64,000 nt of DNA from Bacillus sp. AFS015802 (GCF_002561455.1 NZ_NTUP01000063.1:42583-106582), one strand, 5' to 3'; positions 42,309 through 52,970 are shown, numbered from the stretch's first letter. A program made the numbers and translations. The notes: generated from the letters alone by a model not told the origin.

Positions 42309-44470
42309 TATTCAGTCACTTCCTCATATCCGAGCACTTCATAAATTTCTTTGATTACTTTCTGTGCAGCGACTGGAATGATCGTGCCAGGACCGAAGAC
42401 GGCAGATGCCCCATTACTTAAAAGGAAATCATAATCCTTCGCAGGGATTACTCCACCGATGACGACAAGGATATCTTCCCTGCCAAGCTTCTTCAGTTCC
42501 GCCACCAGCTGAGGAAGAAGCGTTTTATGACCGGCAGCAAGCGAGCTTACGCCAATGACATGTACATCGTTTTCAACTGCCTGAAGGGCCGTTTCTTCAG
42601 GTGTCTGGAACAACGGACCGATATCTACATCGAATCCAAGGTCGGCAAAGGCCGTGCTGATCACTTTCGCTCCCCTATCATGTCCGTCCTGTCCCATCTT
42701 TGCAATCAGGATACGAGGTCTCCTTCCTTCGTTCTCTAAAAATTCCTCCGTCATCTCTTTCACGATGTTGATTTCCTGTTCATTTGAGAAGTTCGAACTG
42801 TACACCCCGCTTATACTCCGAATGGTTGCTTTATGTCTACCGGATACCTTTTCAATGGCATCTGAAATTTCCCCTAAAGTGGCGCGTGCCCGTGCAGCAT
42901 CAACGGCTTTTTCGAGAAGATTTCCTTCTCCTGTCTCTGCAGCATGGGTCAATGATTCAAGAGCTTTAATGACCCTCTCTTCATTTCGTTCTTCTTTCAG
43001 TAATTGAATTCGTTCGATCTGCTTTTGTCTGACCACCGTATTATCGATGTCCAGGGTTTCAATCGGATCTTCCTTCTCCAGGCGATATTTATTCACCCCG
43101 ATGATGGATTCATCCCCTGAATCGATCATCGCCTGTCTTCTTGCGGCCGCTTCCTCGATTCGCATCTTTGGTAAGCCCGTTTCGATCGCTTTCGTCATGC
43201 CACCGAGCTCTTCGATTTCCTCGATGTGCTCCCACGCTTTTTCCATCAGCTGATCGGTCAACGTCTCGACATAATGGGACCCTGCCCAAGGATCGATCAC
43301 TTTCGTTATGCCGGTCTCCTCTTGAAGGTACAGCTGTGTATTGCGTGCGATCCGCGCCGAAAAGTCTGTCGGCAGGGCGATGGCTTCGTCAAGGGCATTG
43401 GTATGGAGGGATTGCGTGTGCCCCATGGCCGCTGCGTGTGCCTCAAGTAATGTACGAACGACGTTATTATAAGGATCCTGCTCCGTCAAGCTCCATCCTG
43501 ACGTTTGGGAATGGGTTCGGAGCGCCATCGACTTCGGATTCTGAGGGTTGAAGGTCTTCATCATTTTCGCCCAGATTCTCCGTGCTGCTCTCATTTTGGC
43601 CACCTCCATGAAATAATTCATGCCGATCGCCCAGAAAAATGAGAGTCTTGGAGCGAAGGAATCGATATCAATTCCCGCTTTCAATCCGGTCCGGACGTAT
43701 TCAAGGCCATCCGCCAGAGTATACGCAAGCTCAATATCAGCTGGTGCACCCGCCTCCTGCATGTGATAACCTGAAATACTGATGCTATTGAACTTTGGCA
43801 TATGCTTCGATGTATATTCAAAAATATCAGCAATGATTTTCATGGACGTCTCTGGTGGATAAATATATGTGTTCCGTACCATGTATTCTTTCAAGATATC
43901 ATTTTGGATCGTACCGGACAGTTTATCCTGTGAAACACCCTGCTCTTCTGCCGTCACGATATAAAACGCGAGGATCGGCAGCACTGCACCGTTCATCGTC
44001 ATGGAAACGGACATTTGATCAAGGGGGATTTCGTCAAATAGAATCTTCATATCCAGTATTGAATCAATGGCTACCCCCGCTTTCCCTACATCTCCTACAA
44101 CCCTTGGATGGTCCGAATCATAACCGCGGTGAGTGGCCAGGTCGAACGCCACCGACAATCCTTTCTGTCCCATGCTTAAGTTTCTGCGGTAAAAAGCATT
44201 GCTCTCTTCTGCCGTTGAAAATCCTGCATATTGTCTGACCGTCCAAGGCCGGTTTACATACATCGTCGGGTACGGACCCCTTGTGTATGGAGCAAGACCT
44301 GGAAGATCCCCTCCATGAGTAATATTCTTTGTGTCCTCCCCTGAATAAAGAGGTTTTATAGAGATTTTTTCATTCGTTTCATAGGTTTGGTCCGAAGAGG
44401 GAACCTTACTCGTTACTACCTCATTTGCATATGGGTTGATTTGCTGCCAATCAGGCTTCTTCACTGTCAT
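42308..44470 (-). CDS. mutB: Methylmalonyl-CoA mutase large subunit
   Basis: Catalytic subunit converting (2R)-methylmalonyl-CoA to succinyl-CoA, 720 residues. N-terminal TIM barrel with the substrate-channel blocks [18 protein letters not shown] and [13 protein letters not shown]-terminal B12-binding domain with the cobalt-ligating DGHDRGAK (D-x-H-x-x-G) at about residue 605 and [18 protein letters not shown] before the ATG. The start overlaps the mutA end by 20 bases. Absent from B. subtilis at this site, so the operon is a lineage difference. Confidence 0.95.
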   Translation of the reverse strand: MTVKKPDWQQINPYANEVVTSKVPSSDQTYETNEKISIKPLYSGEDTKNITHGGDLPGLAPYTRGPYPTMYVNRPWTVRQYAGFSTAEESNAFYRRNLSMGQKGLSVAFDLATHRGYDSDHPRVVGDVGKAGVAIDSILDMKILFDEIPLDQMSVSMTMNGAVLPILAFYIVTAEEQGVSQDKLSGTIQNDILKEYMVRNTYIYPPETSMKIIADIFEYTSKHMPKFNSISISGYHMQEAGAPADIELAYTLADGLEYVRTGLKAGIDIDSFAPRLSFFWAIGMNYFMEVAKMRAARRIWAKMMKTFNPQNPKSMALRTHSQTSGWSLTEQDPYNNVVRTLLEAHAAAMGHTQSLHTNALDEAIALPTDFSARIARNTQLYLQEETGITKVIDPWAGSHYVETLTDQLMEKAWEHIEEIEELGGMTKAIETGLPKMRIEEAAARRQAMIDSGDESIIGVNKYRLEKEDPIETLDIDNTVVRQKQIERIQLLKEERNEERVIKALESLTHAAETGEGNLLEKAVDAARARATLGEISDAIEKVSGRHKATIRSISGVYSSNFSNEQEINIVKEMTEEFLENEGRRPRILIAKMGQDGHDRGAKVISTAFADLGFDVDIGPLFQTPEETALQAVENDVHVIGVSSLAAGHKTLLPQLVAELKKLGREDILVVIGGVIPAKDYDFLLSNGASAVFGPGTIIPVAAQKVIKEIYEVLGYEEVTE

Positions 44471-46247
44471 GTCCCTCCTCCCAGATCGTTAAAAGCTCAT
44501 CCATTTTTTTAAGTATGTTCTGTTTGTTATAGATGGACCCGTTCAATCCCATTCGTTCCCACTTACTTCTCTTTTCATCAGGTATTTTCCCTGCAATGTC
44601 AATCACAATGTCCGCATCTATTACATGGATTGATTCAACGATCATGGTTAATTGATGATCATATTCTTCATCTTTCCCACACACCACATAATACGGATAA
44701 CGGGTTTCTTCTATGAAATGAAGGATATCTTCCTTTGACCAACTCTCTTTACTCTGATGTGCATGAATGCCCCCCGCGGCTAAAAACCCTTTGACAAAAT
44801 CTGCACGGGGCTTATGGGTCTTCAACTCTCCTAAACCAATTAGACCGGCCACCGGTTTCCTTGTGAGCTTCTGTGCCCGACTCCTTAAATCTTCAAATGG
44901 AAGGGACAACCGCTCTTCCGAAGTCGACGATGGATCCGGCAGGCTTTCTTCCAGGTTTGCATAGATATTCGTCCCGATCATTGAATTCTTCCGAGTGGCC
45001 AAATCATGAATCCGTGCGTCCCTCACTCTATTTATTTGACCTTCAATAAAACCATCTTTCAGGGAGACAACCACTCCCCCTTTTTCGTCAACTTGTTGAA
45101 ATTCCTTCCATGCAAGCTTGCCGACCTCTTCTGTGAGCCATTCCACATAATAAGAACCGCCTCCTGGATCGATGACTTTATCCAGATGTGCTTCTTCTCC
45201 GAGGATGAGTTGAGTATTTCTTGCGATCCTTTCAGAAAATGGATTAACATCCCCACTCACTTCATTGAACGGAGCAACAACCAAATAATCAACGCCTGCA
45301 AGAATGGCAGAAAAAGCTTCTCCACCACCGCGAAGCATATTTACATATGAATCTAATGTAGATTTATTAAATCGGGACGTTTCTGCACTCACACTTACCG
45401 CACGGGAAATAACGTCCTCCGCCACCCCATAAGAAGACAAGATCTCTTTCCACAATTTCTTGAATGCCCTGATTTTCGCGATTTCCATAAAGAAATGACT
45501 GCCTACCGAAAAGTGAAAATGCATCTTTTCAGCTGCTTTCTCAAGGGTCCACCCCTTTTCTCGAAGTGCCTCTATATAAGCGACACCCTCACTCAGTGCA
45601 TAGGCCAACTCCTGGGTGGCGCTGGCACCTTTGTTGTGATAAGGGGCAGAATTGACGATAATGGTCTTCACTTCAGGAAGGCGCTTGTCAGCTCTTTCCA
45701 CAAGCTTCATCCATTCTTCTAATCTATCTTCAACCGACCATTCTCCTTCTGAAAGAGGATCGAATCCAATGATTCCATTCCTCCCCTTCCATTCTGGGAT
45801 CTCATCCAATCCAAGGATGGATAACGATGTCTTTTTATCAATTGAAAAGACCGGAGTATCGAATCCCATCATCTCTTCTAAGAATGAATAGAGATTCTCT
45901 TCATGCTTTAGGTCCCCAATGGAAAATGAAAGACAGTTCTGCCCACGCGATAACGCATCCTTCACAGCTGTTGTAAGTTCTTCCCATGAATCCCTTTTGA
46001 TGGACTGAGCGATAAACCACTTAGAAGCGCGTTCCAACTTTGCTTCAACATTTGGAATATAGTCCTTCACCCTATCCCGATGAGGGACATCTTCTTCTGT
46101 ATATAACGGTTTAAGATCAATATTTTCATATGTGCTTGTATGTAAGGAACTTATTCCCTTCCCCTTTAACGCCTTTTCAGCTGCTTCCTGCCACTCTGTA
46201 TGTGTGCGGCGACTGAATGATTGATCTTTCATATCACTAAGCTTCAT
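44451..46247 (-). CDS. mutA: Methylmalonyl-CoA mutase small subunit
   Basis: Non-catalytic partner of MutB, 598 residues. It resembles MutB throughout (e.g. [27 protein letters not shown] region), but the C-terminal domain lacks the D-x-H-x-x-G cobalamin motif: the aligned stretch reads [11 protein letters not shown]. This is normal for MutA. The ATG at 46247 follows AGAGGGG. A sigma-A promoter with an overlapping dyad and a perfect cre site lie upstream. First gene of the mutA-mutB-meaB operon. Confidence 0.9.
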   Translation of the reverse strand: MKLSDMKDQSFSRRTHTEWQEAAEKALKGKGISSLHTSTYENIDLKPLYTEEDVPHRDRVKDYIPNVEAKLERASKWFIAQSIKRDSWEELTTAVKDALSRGQNCLSFSIGDLKHEENLYSFLEEMMGFDTPVFSIDKKTSLSILGLDEIPEWKGRNGIIGFDPLSEGEWSVEDRLEEWMKLVERADKRLPEVKTIIVNSAPYHNKGASATQELAYALSEGVAYIEALREKGWTLEKAAEKMHFHFSVGSHFFMEIAKIRAFKKLWKEILSSYGVAEDVISRAVSVSAETSRFNKSTLDSYVNMLRGGGEAFSAILAGVDYLVVAPFNEVSGDVNPFSERIARNTQLILGEEAHLDKVIDPGGGSYYVEWLTEEVGKLAWKEFQQVDEKGGVVVSLKDGFIEGQINRVRDARIHDLATRKNSMIGTNIYANLEESLPDPSSTSEERLSLPFEDLRSRAQKLTRKPVAGLIGLGELKTHKPRADFVKGFLAAGGIHAHQSKESWSKEDILHFIEETRYPYYVVCGKDEEYDHQLTMIVESIHVIDADIVIDIAGKIPDEKRSKWERMGLNGSIYNKQNILKKMDELLTIWEEGHDSEEA

Positions 46248-46273
46248 AATACCCCTCTTCCACACTGCAATTT

Positions 46274-46287
46274 TGTAATCGTTTACA
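46274..46287. promoter_or_regulatory. CcpA cre site in the mutA leader
   Basis: TGTAAACGATTACA (minus strand) matches TGWAANCGNTNWCA at every position. It lies about 75 bases downstream of the predicted transcription start, a roadblock position for glucose repression. Confidence 0.7.
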
Positions 46288-46349
46288 TAATTTTTTTAAA
46301 AAAAATCCCCTCGGTCATCAAACGTTCTCATTGAAAATTCGAAATGTTT

Positions 46350-46370
46350 ATACTAATACTATTTTAGTAT
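46350..46370. promoter_or_regulatory. Dyad over the mutA -10
   Basis: ATACTA (46350-46355) and TAGTAT (46365-46370) with further internal symmetry overlap the -10; a candidate operator for a TetR-like or acyl-CoA-sensing repressor, identity unknown. Confidence 0.35.
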
Positions 46371-46394
46371 ATAAAAAAAATCGCTTTTCTTCAA
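46366..46394 (-). promoter_or_regulatory. Sigma-A promoter of mutA-mutB-meaB
   Basis: Minus strand TTGAAG (46394-46389), 17-bp spacer, TATACT (46371-46366). Confidence 0.6.
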
Positions 46395-46414
46395 TCTCTC
46401 AGGAAAATGAGTGT

Positions 46415-46451
46415 AAAAAAGAAGAAGAGCTGAACGTTCCAGCTCTTCTTC
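46415..46451 (-). terminator. Terminator after the decayed gene
   Basis: A perfect 12-bp stem GAAGAAGAGCTG (46421-46432) with CAGCTCTTCTTC (46440-46451), then six T on the minus strand. Confidence 0.8.
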
Positions 46452-46459
46452 CATCATGC

Positions 46460-46745
46460 TTATTTCTTTGTATTGATATACCATTTTCCTTCTGCTCGCT
46501 CCGTCGTGACATTTCCATAATCATCGGAGATCATCACTTCAATCACGGCTCCCAAGTCCTTAACGTTTAAAGTAGCCGTATAGTAACTTACGTAACGAGC
46601 TTCTGGCGCATCCGTCATCGGAAGTTCACTCGAATTCATTACTTGGCCAGTATTTTACACTTTATTTTATTTTTCGTGCTTTATCTTTCGCTTCTACCTG
46701 GATGAGAGTCTCTCCTTTAGTAAGGAAAATTCGGTGACTGACCTT
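46460..46745 (-). pseudogene. Remnant of an exported protein gene with Ig-like repeats
   Basis: The minus strand holds the 3' remains of a gene. A 59-residue open stretch (46639-46460, MNSSELPMTDAPEARYVSYY ... GKWYINTKK) ends at a proper stop and terminator, but has no ribosome site and an in-frame stop just upstream. Further upstream another frame reads LTKGETLIQVEAKDKAR, like the GxNxVEVxAxDKAGN strands of bacterial Ig/fibronectin-like domains, and ends in a stop. I read this as a frameshifted, truncated gene for a secreted or wall protein; the 5' part is gone. The stretch 46640-46800 holds this remnant and the bkdB terminator only. Confidence 0.5.
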
Positions 46746-46755
46746 TATCTTGATA

Positions 46756-46795
46756 CAAAAAACAAGGACCAACCTCATACGGTCAGTCCTTTGTT
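46756..46795 (-). terminator. Terminator after bkdB
   Basis: An imperfect stem (AACAAGGACC 46761-46770 with GGTCAGTCCTTTGTT 46781-46795) is followed by six T on the minus strand. It ends the bkd operon. Confidence 0.65.
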
Positions 46796-46799
46796 GTAT

Positions 46800-48113
46800 T
46801 TAATAAACGGATGTATTTTCTTTTGACGTGTTTTCTAAAATTTCTTTTACGCGCTGTAAAAATCTTCCGCAAACTAATCCGTCGAGTACGCGGTGATCTA
46901 ATGACATACACAGGTTCACCATATCGCGAACGGCAATCATCCCGTTGTTCATGACAACAGGGCGTTTCACGATTGACTCAACCTGAAGGATCGCTGCTTG
47001 CGGGTAATTGATGATACCCATCGATTGTACCGAACCAAATGACCCGGTATTGTTGACAGTAAATGTGCCTCCCTGCATATCTTGGGAAGTCAATTTACCG
47101 CTGCGGACTTTTCCGGCAAGCTCAGTGATTTCTCTTGCGATTCCTTTGATGGTCTTTTCATCGGCATTTTTAATGACGGGCACATATAATGCATCCTCTG
47201 TTGCTACAGCGATGGAAAGATTGATGTCTTTCTTCTGAACAATCTTGTCTCCTGCCCACATCGAATTGATTTGTGGATATTCTTTAAGGGCTTGGGCTAC
47301 TGCTTTCACGAAGAATGCGAAGAATGTCAGGTTAAATCCTTCACGCTGCTTAAACTCTGTCTTAAGGGAATTTCTGTAGTCAACCAAATTGGTTACATCT
47401 ACTTCCATCATCGTCCAGGCATGCGGTGCTTCGTGCTTACTGCGGACCATGTTGGAGGCAATCGCTTTACGGATCCCTGAAACGGGAATCTCGATATCAC
47501 CAGGTACGACAGGAACATTTGCTGCAGGGGCGGACTGCTTAGCTGGTTGTGCCGGTGCCGTCTCCTTCACAGGCGCTTGCTGTGGAGCCGGTGTTTCAGC
47601 CTTAGGTGCTGGAGCGTCTCCTGCCTTTGGAATTGATCCGGATTCTATGATTTTCTTTAGATCCTTTCGGGTGATCCGGCCGCCGTTACCGGTGCCCTCC
47701 ACTTGATTTAGATCTATATCATGCTCCTGGGACAGCTTTAATACAGCAGGAGAATACCTTGCCTTATTTCCACTATCTCTCGTTGGAGCTTTTGTTTTAG
47801 GTGCAGCCGGTTCGTCTGCTGTCTTTTTAGACTCTTCTTTCGGGGCTTCTTCAACAGGCGCTGAACCACCGCCTTCGATTTCGATCGAGCAAATGATTTC
47901 CCCGACTTCAAGAGTATCTCCCTCTTCGGCGATCAATTCTTTAATGGTGCCTGTAAAGGATGATGGGACTTCTGCATTTACTTTATCCGTTTGAACTTCT
48001 GCAATCGGATCATATTTATTAACGGTATCACCAGGTGACACCAACCACTTACTAATTGTACCTTCTGTAACACTTTCCCCTAGCTGAGGCATTTTCATAT
48101 TTTCAATACCCAA
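46800..48113 (-). CDS. bkdB: Branched-chain alpha-keto acid dehydrogenase E2
   Basis: Dihydrolipoyl acyltransferase core of the Bkd complex, 437 residues. Lipoyl domain (1-80) with lipoylated Lys in QTDKVNAE; an Ala/Pro-rich linker; peripheral subunit-binding domain (about 118-155, YSPAVLKLSQEHDIDL); a second linker; and the catalytic domain (about 205-437) with SLDHRVLDG. The start is a TTG at 48113 (MGIENMKMPQLGES), eight bases after GGAGG, matching the B. subtilis N-terminus. Last gene of the operon. Confidence 0.94.
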   Translation of the reverse strand: MGIENMKMPQLGESVTEGTISKWLVSPGDTVNKYDPIAEVQTDKVNAEVPSSFTGTIKELIAEEGDTLEVGEIICSIEIEGGGSAPVEEAPKEESKKTADEPAAPKTKAPTRDSGNKARYSPAVLKLSQEHDIDLNQVEGTGNGGRITRKDLKKIIESGSIPKAGDAPAPKAETPAPQQAPVKETAPAQPAKQSAPAANVPVVPGDIEIPVSGIRKAIASNMVRSKHEAPHAWTMMEVDVTNLVDYRNSLKTEFKQREGFNLTFFAFFVKAVAQALKEYPQINSMWAGDKIVQKKDINLSIAVATEDALYVPVIKNADEKTIKGIAREITELAGKVRSGKLTSQDMQGGTFTVNNTGSFGSVQSMGIINYPQAAILQVESIVKRPVVMNNGMIAVRDMVNLCMSLDHRVLDGLVCGRFLQRVKEILENTSKENTSVY

Positions 48114-48157
48114 TGAGGAACCCTCCTTACTCTCGCGTTAATTGGTGTTAACTGTGA

Positions 48158-49141
48158 TTAAAATTCTGCAAGTTCACGCATGGCTTTTTCTACTTTGTCC
48201 GGGTTAATCATAAAGTATTTTTCCATTGTCGGTGCATACGGCATAGCAGGTACGTCCGGACCGGCTAAACGTTTCACAGGTGCATCAAGCTCAAATAAAC
48301 AGTTTTCTGCAATGATGGCAGATACCTCACCCATGATGCTTCCTTCTTTATTGTCTTCAGTCACAAGAAGGACTTTCCCTGTTTTGGAAGCAGCTTCAAT
48401 GATGGCTTCTTTATCTAATGGATAGATGGTGCGCAGATCCAGAATATGAGCCTCGATTCCATCTTGGGCGAGCTTTTCGGCTGCTTGAAGAGCGAAGTGA
48501 ACACATAGTCCATATGTGATGACAGTAATGTCTTCCCCTTCACGCTTTACATCTGCTTTTCCGATTGGAAGAGTATAATCATCCTCAGGCACTTCTCCTT
48601 TGATTAGACGGTAAGCACGCTTATGTTCAAAGAATAATACCGGATCTTCATCACGGATCGCAGCTTTCAGTAGGCCCTTCACGTCATATGGAGTGGAAGG
48701 CATGACAATCTTCAATCCAGGTTGATTGGCAAACACGGCCTCTACGGATTGGGAATGATAAAGCGCTCCATGCACTCCACCACCATAAGGAGCACGGATG
48801 ACCATCGGGCAGCTCCAATCATTATTTGAGCGATAACGGATACGTGCTGCTTCCGATATGATTTGGTTCACCGCAGGCATGATAAAATCGGCAAATTGCA
48901 TTTCAGCAATCGGTCTCATGCCGTACATAGCAGCCCCGATCCCGACACCTGCAATCGCAGACTCCGCAAGTGGTGTATCAATGACACGGTCTTCACCGAA
49001 TTGATCGTACAGTCCGTGAGTCGCTTTAAAGACCCCACCTTTTTTCCCAACGTCCTCACCTAGAACGAATACTTTTTCGTCGCGTTCCATTTCTTCTCTT
49101 ATGGCCATTGTTACGGCGTCAATGTATGAAATTACTGGCAT
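48158..49141 (-). CDS. bkdAB: Branched-chain alpha-keto acid dehydrogenase E1 beta
   Basis: Beta subunit of the thiamine-diphosphate E1, 327 residues. VISYIDAVTMAIREEMERD start, FVLGEDVGKKGGVFKAT with the Glu activating ThDP, APYGGGVHGALYHSQS and AFLASD-like C-terminal swivel (DVPAMPYAPTMEKYF). Follows bkdAA after about 15 bases. Oxidatively decarboxylates the keto acids of Leu, Ile and Val together with BkdAA. Confidence 0.94.
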   Translation of the reverse strand: MPVISYIDAVTMAIREEMERDEKVFVLGEDVGKKGGVFKATHGLYDQFGEDRVIDTPLAESAIAGVGIGAAMYGMRPIAEMQFADFIMPAVNQIISEAARIRYRSNNDWSCPMVIRAPYGGGVHGALYHSQSVEAVFANQPGLKIVMPSTPYDVKGLLKAAIRDEDPVLFFEHKRAYRLIKGEVPEDDYTLPIGKADVKREGEDITVITYGLCVHFALQAAEKLAQDGIEAHILDLRTIYPLDKEAIIEAASKTGKVLLVTEDNKEGSIMGEVSAIIAENCLFELDAPVKRLAGPDVPAMPYAPTMEKYFMINPDKVEKAMRELAEF

Positions 49142-49155
49142 GATTGAATTCCCCC

Positions 49156-50154
49156 TTACTTCTCTTCTGCGTATACATACTTCATCGCTGATTCAGCTTC
49201 AGCATATGGAGCATTTTCTGCATAATCCGTTGCTTCGTTCACAAGCTTCATAATGCGATCATTGATGTCTTTTTCAATATCATCATTCATGACACCAGTC
49301 TCTTTCAAGTAGGCACCAAAGGTAATGATCGGGTCATTCGTTTTCGCTTTCGCCACTTCGTCAGGAGAACGGTAGCTCCGGTCATCATCATCAGAGGAGT
49401 GAGGAGTCAAGCGATACGATACCGTTTCAATCAGTGTCGGACCTTCCCCGCGACGTCCTCGGTCAGCGGCTTCCTTCACAGCTTTGTATACTTCGATCGG
49501 ATCATTTCCATCTACTGTGATACCCGGCATTCCATACCCGATTGCGCGGTCTGATACTTTCTCACACGCCAATTGCTTCTCAATCGGAACCGAAATCGCA
49601 TATTTATTGTTTTCACACATGAAAATGACAGGAAGTTTATGTACACCCGCAAAGTTTGCACCTTCATGGAAATCTCCTTGGTTAGAAGAGCCTTCACCAA
49701 ATGTCACAAACGTCACGACATCTTTTTTCTCCATCTTCCCGGCAAGAGCAATACCCACTGCATGGGGAACCTGCGTCGTTACAGGTGATGAACCCGTTAC
49801 GATATTATTTTTCTTTTGACCAAAGTGACCAGGCATTTGACGCCCTCCTGAGTTTGGATCTTCTGCTTTCGCAAAACCTGACAGCATCAACTCCTGTGCT
49901 GTCATACCGAATGTCAACACAACACCCATGTCACGGTAATACGGTAATACATAATCCTTTTCACGATCCAATGCAAATGCAGCACCCACTTGTGCCGCTT
50001 CCTGCCCCTGGCATGAAATAACAAAAGGAATTTTACCTGAACGATTCAATAACCACATGCGCTCATCGATTTTTCTGGCAAGCAGCATGGTTTCATACAT
50101 CTCTAATACTTTCTCATTGGAAAGTCCTAACTCTTCATGACGATTCTCTGCCAT
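49156..50154 (-). CDS. bkdAA: Branched-chain alpha-keto acid dehydrogenase E1 alpha
   Basis: Alpha subunit, 332 residues. ThDP/Mg motif GEGSSNQGDFHEGANFAG through CENNKYAIS, and the loop with YRLTPHSSDDDDRSYR that carries the conserved serine and arginines next to the active site. LLNRSGKIPFVISCQGQEA is diagnostic of branched-chain E1 alpha. Lies 114 bases after lpdV; the gap contains a hairpin. Confidence 0.94.
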   Translation of the reverse strand: MAENRHEELGLSNEKVLEMYETMLLARKIDERMWLLNRSGKIPFVISCQGQEAAQVGAAFALDREKDYVLPYYRDMGVVLTFGMTAQELMLSGFAKAEDPNSGGRQMPGHFGQKKNNIVTGSSPVTTQVPHAVGIALAGKMEKKDVVTFVTFGEGSSNQGDFHEGANFAGVHKLPVIFMCENNKYAISVPIEKQLACEKVSDRAIGYGMPGITVDGNDPIEVYKAVKEAADRGRRGEGPTLIETVSYRLTPHSSDDDDRSYRSPDEVAKAKTNDPIITFGAYLKETGVMNDDIEKDINDRIMKLVNEATDYAENAPYAEAESAMKYVYAEEK

Positions 50155-50187
50155 TTTATTTACCTCCTACACAATCTAATGGTTGGA

Positions 50188-50218
50188 AAGGTAGAGGAGA
50201 TTTTAAGCTCCCTACCTT
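50188..50218. other. Hairpin between lpdV and bkdAA
   Basis: AAGGTAG (50188-50194) with CTACCTT (50212-50218), inner GAG/CTC. It lacks a good T tract, so it is more likely an mRNA processing or stability element than a terminator. Confidence 0.35.
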
Positions 50219-50268
50219 CTAATGTTTATGATTTGATGAAGAAGGCTAAGAAGCCATCTCCGCTCTAT

Positions 50269-51693
50269 TTAAGAGTGTATCGCTTTTCCATCCACAGCAA
50301 GTGCTGCTTCTCCGATTGCTTCGGAAAGGGAAGGATGAGGATGGATCGTATGGGCAATTTCCCAAGGTGTTGCATCTAATACTTTAGCTAGTCCTGCTTC
50401 AGAAATCATGTCGGTTACGTGTGGTCCAATCATATGAACGCCGAGGATATCATCTGTATCCTTGTCGGCAATGATCTTTACGAAACCATCGGATTCCCCG
50501 TATACAAGTGCTTTTCCGATCGCTCTGAAGCTGAATTTACCGACCTTAAGGTTGTAGCCTTTTTCTTTCGCTTCCTGTTCTGTGATTCCGACACTTGCGA
50601 TCTCAGGGTTACTGTAGATGCATTTTGAAATCAATGAATAATCAAGCGGATGGGGCTTTTCATTTGCTAAATGTTCAACCGCGGTGATTCCCTCATGAGA
50701 AGCTACATGTGCTAACTGAAGTCCACCGATTACATCTCCGATTGCGTAAATATGGGATTCCTTTGTTTGAAAGAATTCATTGACTTCAATGAAGCCCTTT
50801 TCCACTTTAATATCTGTATTTTCCAGACCGATGCCTTCTACATTTGCTTGACGGCCGACAGAAACAAGGATTTTTTCAGCTGTAAAGGCTTTCTCTTCTC
50901 CTTTGTGCTCCGCTCTAATCGTAACCTCTCCGTCGCCTTTTTCTAAGGATTCAGGAAGCACCCTGGCACTTGTAACGATTTTGACCCCTTTTTTCTTCAT
51001 TAGTCGCTGCATTTCCTTTGAGATTTCATGGTCTTCCGTTGGTACAATCTTATCGGCGTATTCAACAACGGTCACATCGACATCAAAGTCAGAAAGCATA
51101 GAGGCCCATTCGATTCCGATGACCCCTCCCCCGACGATGATGATCGATTTCGGAAGTGCCTCAAGTGAAAGCGCTTCATCAGAAGATAAAACATATTCAC
51201 CATCGATATCAAGTCCCGGCAGTGAACGAGGTCTTGAGCCAGTTGCGACAATGACATTCTTTGGAATCAGCATCGGATTATCTTCACCGTTATTCATTTC
51301 CACGGAAATCGTTCCAGGCATTGGCGAAAAGATGGAAGGTCCGAGAATGCGTCCGAGTCCTTCGAATACATCGATTTTCCCCTGTTTCATCAGGTGTTGA
51401 ACCCCTTTGTGAAGCTGCTCGACGATTCCGTCTTTCCTTGATTGAACCTTGGTGAAATCAAGCTCTACCCCATTGATTTTCACACCAAAGTCTTCACTGT
51501 GTTTCGCTGTTGCATATACTTCAGCACTTCGAAGGAGAGCTTTACTTGGGATGCATCCTTTATGAAGGCATGTCCCCCCCAGTTTTCCTTTTTCAACGAT
51601 TGCTGTTTTTAATCCAAGTTGGGAAGCACGAATGGCTGCTACATAACCACCCGTTCCTCCCCCTAAAATGACTAAATCATATTCTTCTGCCAA
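50269..51693 (-). CDS. lpdV: Dihydrolipoamide dehydrogenase (Bkd E3)
   Basis: FAD/NAD flavoprotein regenerating lipoamide, 474 residues. FAD motif LVILGGGTGGYVAA, redox disulfide GGTCLHKGCIPSK, NAD motif IVGGGVIGIEWAS, second FAD motif YAIGDVIGGLQLAH, and the catalytic HIHPHPSLSEA-type His-Glu pair near the C-terminus (HTIHPHPSLSEAIGE). Dedicated E3 of the Bkd operon, distinct from PdhD. Confidence 0.94.
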   Translation of the reverse strand: MAEEYDLVILGGGTGGYVAAIRASQLGLKTAIVEKGKLGGTCLHKGCIPSKALLRSAEVYATAKHSEDFGVKINGVELDFTKVQSRKDGIVEQLHKGVQHLMKQGKIDVFEGLGRILGPSIFSPMPGTISVEMNNGEDNPMLIPKNVIVATGSRPRSLPGLDIDGEYVLSSDEALSLEALPKSIIIVGGGVIGIEWASMLSDFDVDVTVVEYADKIVPTEDHEISKEMQRLMKKKGVKIVTSARVLPESLEKGDGEVTIRAEHKGEEKAFTAEKILVSVGRQANVEGIGLENTDIKVEKGFIEVNEFFQTKESHIYAIGDVIGGLQLAHVASHEGITAVEHLANEKPHPLDYSLISKCIYSNPEIASVGITEQEAKEKGYNLKVGKFSFRAIGKALVYGESDGFVKIIADKDTDDILGVHMIGPHVTDMISEAGLAKVLDATPWEIAHTIHPHPSLSEAIGEAALAVDGKAIHS

Positions 51694-51711
51694 TCTTGAG
51701 TCCTCCTTGCT

Positions 51712-52818
51712 TTATACTCTCGCTTCTTTTTTTACATTTCCCGGGTACATTTTATAGTCTTCTTCATTTCGTAAGACCCTGAGAGCCCCTTCAGCAAGAG
51801 CCTGAAGTTCATTTTCTCCCGGCTGGATGACGACATCTGCTATCCAGTTGATTCGATCGCTTATCGCTTTCACAAACTCCTTGCCATAAGCAAGTCCTCC
51901 CGTCAGTACAATGGCGTCTACTTTACCATTCAGGACTGCACTGGCCGAGCCGATTTCTTTCGCAATTTGGTACGCCATCGCATCATATATGGCTTTGGCG
52001 TTGTCATCGCCATTTTCAATCATCTTCTCGACTTTGACTGCATCATTTGTGCCAAGATAACCGACAAGGCCACCTTGACCGACAAGCTTTTTCATGATTT
52101 CATCCCGGTAATAATCCCCGGAGAAACATAGATCAACGAGATCCCCGGCAGGTACCGTCCCTGCTCTTTCAGGGCTGAATGGGCCATCGCCGTGCAATCC
52201 ATTATTCACGTCGACCACCTTTCCATTCCGGTGGGCTCCTACCGTGATTCCACCACCCATATGAGTGATGATCAGATTAAGATCTTCATATTTCTTTCCA
52301 AACTGCTTCGCGACTCTTCTTGCTACCGCTTTCTGATTTAATGCGTGGAATATACTCTTTCTTTCAATGAGTGAGAATCCCGATATACGGGCAAGCGGTT
52401 GAAGCTCGTCCACTACAACGGGGTCCACGATATAAGAAGGAATATTTAAACCAGAAGCGATTTCAAATGCTAAGATACCGCCTAGATTCGATGCATGCTG
52501 GCCTGAAAATCCTTCTTTCAGATCCTTAAGCATGTCATCATTCACTAAATAAGTACCACCCTCAATCGGTCTTAGAAGTCCTCCACGCCCGCAGACTGCA
52601 CTTAGCTTTGAAACATTGATCCCTTCTTCATCCAACGTCTGAAGAATGGTGGTTTTCCTGAATTCATATTGATCTATGATGGTTGGAAATTCATTGATTT
52701 TTTCTGTATCATGACGGATCGTCTTCTCAAAGATTGAGCGATCATCATCAAAAACACCAATTTTGGTCGATGTTGATCCAGGGTTAATGACGAGTATTCG
52801 ATGTTTGGTTTCTTGCAC
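51712..52818 (-). CDS. buk: Butyrate kinase
   Basis: Acetokinase-family kinase converting (branched) acyl phosphates plus ADP to free acid plus ATP, 368 residues. [16 protein letters not shown] near the N-terminus, [11 protein letters not shown] and [12 protein letters not shown]. The GTG at 52818 follows GGAGG by eight bases. The frame is open upstream to 52938, but that part holds the ribosome site and has no family similarity. With Ptb it gains ATP from acyl-CoAs made by Bkd. A hairpin in the bcd-buk gap may modulate its level. Confidence 0.93.
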   Translation of the reverse strand: MQETKHRILVINPGSTSTKIGVFDDDRSIFEKTIRHDTEKINEFPTIIDQYEFRKTTILQTLDEEGINVSKLSAVCGRGGLLRPIEGGTYLVNDDMLKDLKEGFSGQHASNLGGILAFEIASGLNIPSYIVDPVVVDELQPLARISGFSLIERKSIFHALNQKAVARRVAKQFGKKYEDLNLIITHMGGGITVGAHRNGKVVDVNNGLHGDGPFSPERAGTVPAGDLVDLCFSGDYYRDEIMKKLVGQGGLVGYLGTNDAVKVEKMIENGDDNAKAIYDAMAYQIAKEIGSASAVLNGKVDAIVLTGGLAYGKEFVKAISDRINWIADVVIQPGENELQALAEGALRVLRNEEDYKMYPGNVKKEARV

Positions 52819-52928
52819 TGTTGTTACCTCCATTTGGGCAGCTAGATTGTATTGTTTGCATGAAAGAATTTTTCCCCTATGATAGATAACCCCTTTACTC
52901 TGTTCGATGTTCGTTATAACAGGGAAGA

Positions 52929-52959
52929 AACGCTTCACTTCATTTCAAAGTAAAGCGTT
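52929..52959 (-). terminator. Attenuator-like hairpin between bcd and buk
   Basis: AACGCTTCACTT (52929-52940) with AAGTAAAGCGTT (52948-52959), one mismatch, followed on the minus strand by TTTCTTCC. Weak T tract; likely partial termination inside the operon. Confidence 0.45.
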
Positions 52960-52970
52960 CACTCTTCTTA

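Noticed and set aside
46331..46570. 79-codon open frame on the plus strand near the decayed gene
   Set aside because: It covers a minus-strand terminator and remnant and lacks a ribosome site.
52819..52938. 40-codon upstream extension of buk
   Set aside because: It contains the GGAGG of the real GTG start and has no similarity to butyrate kinases.
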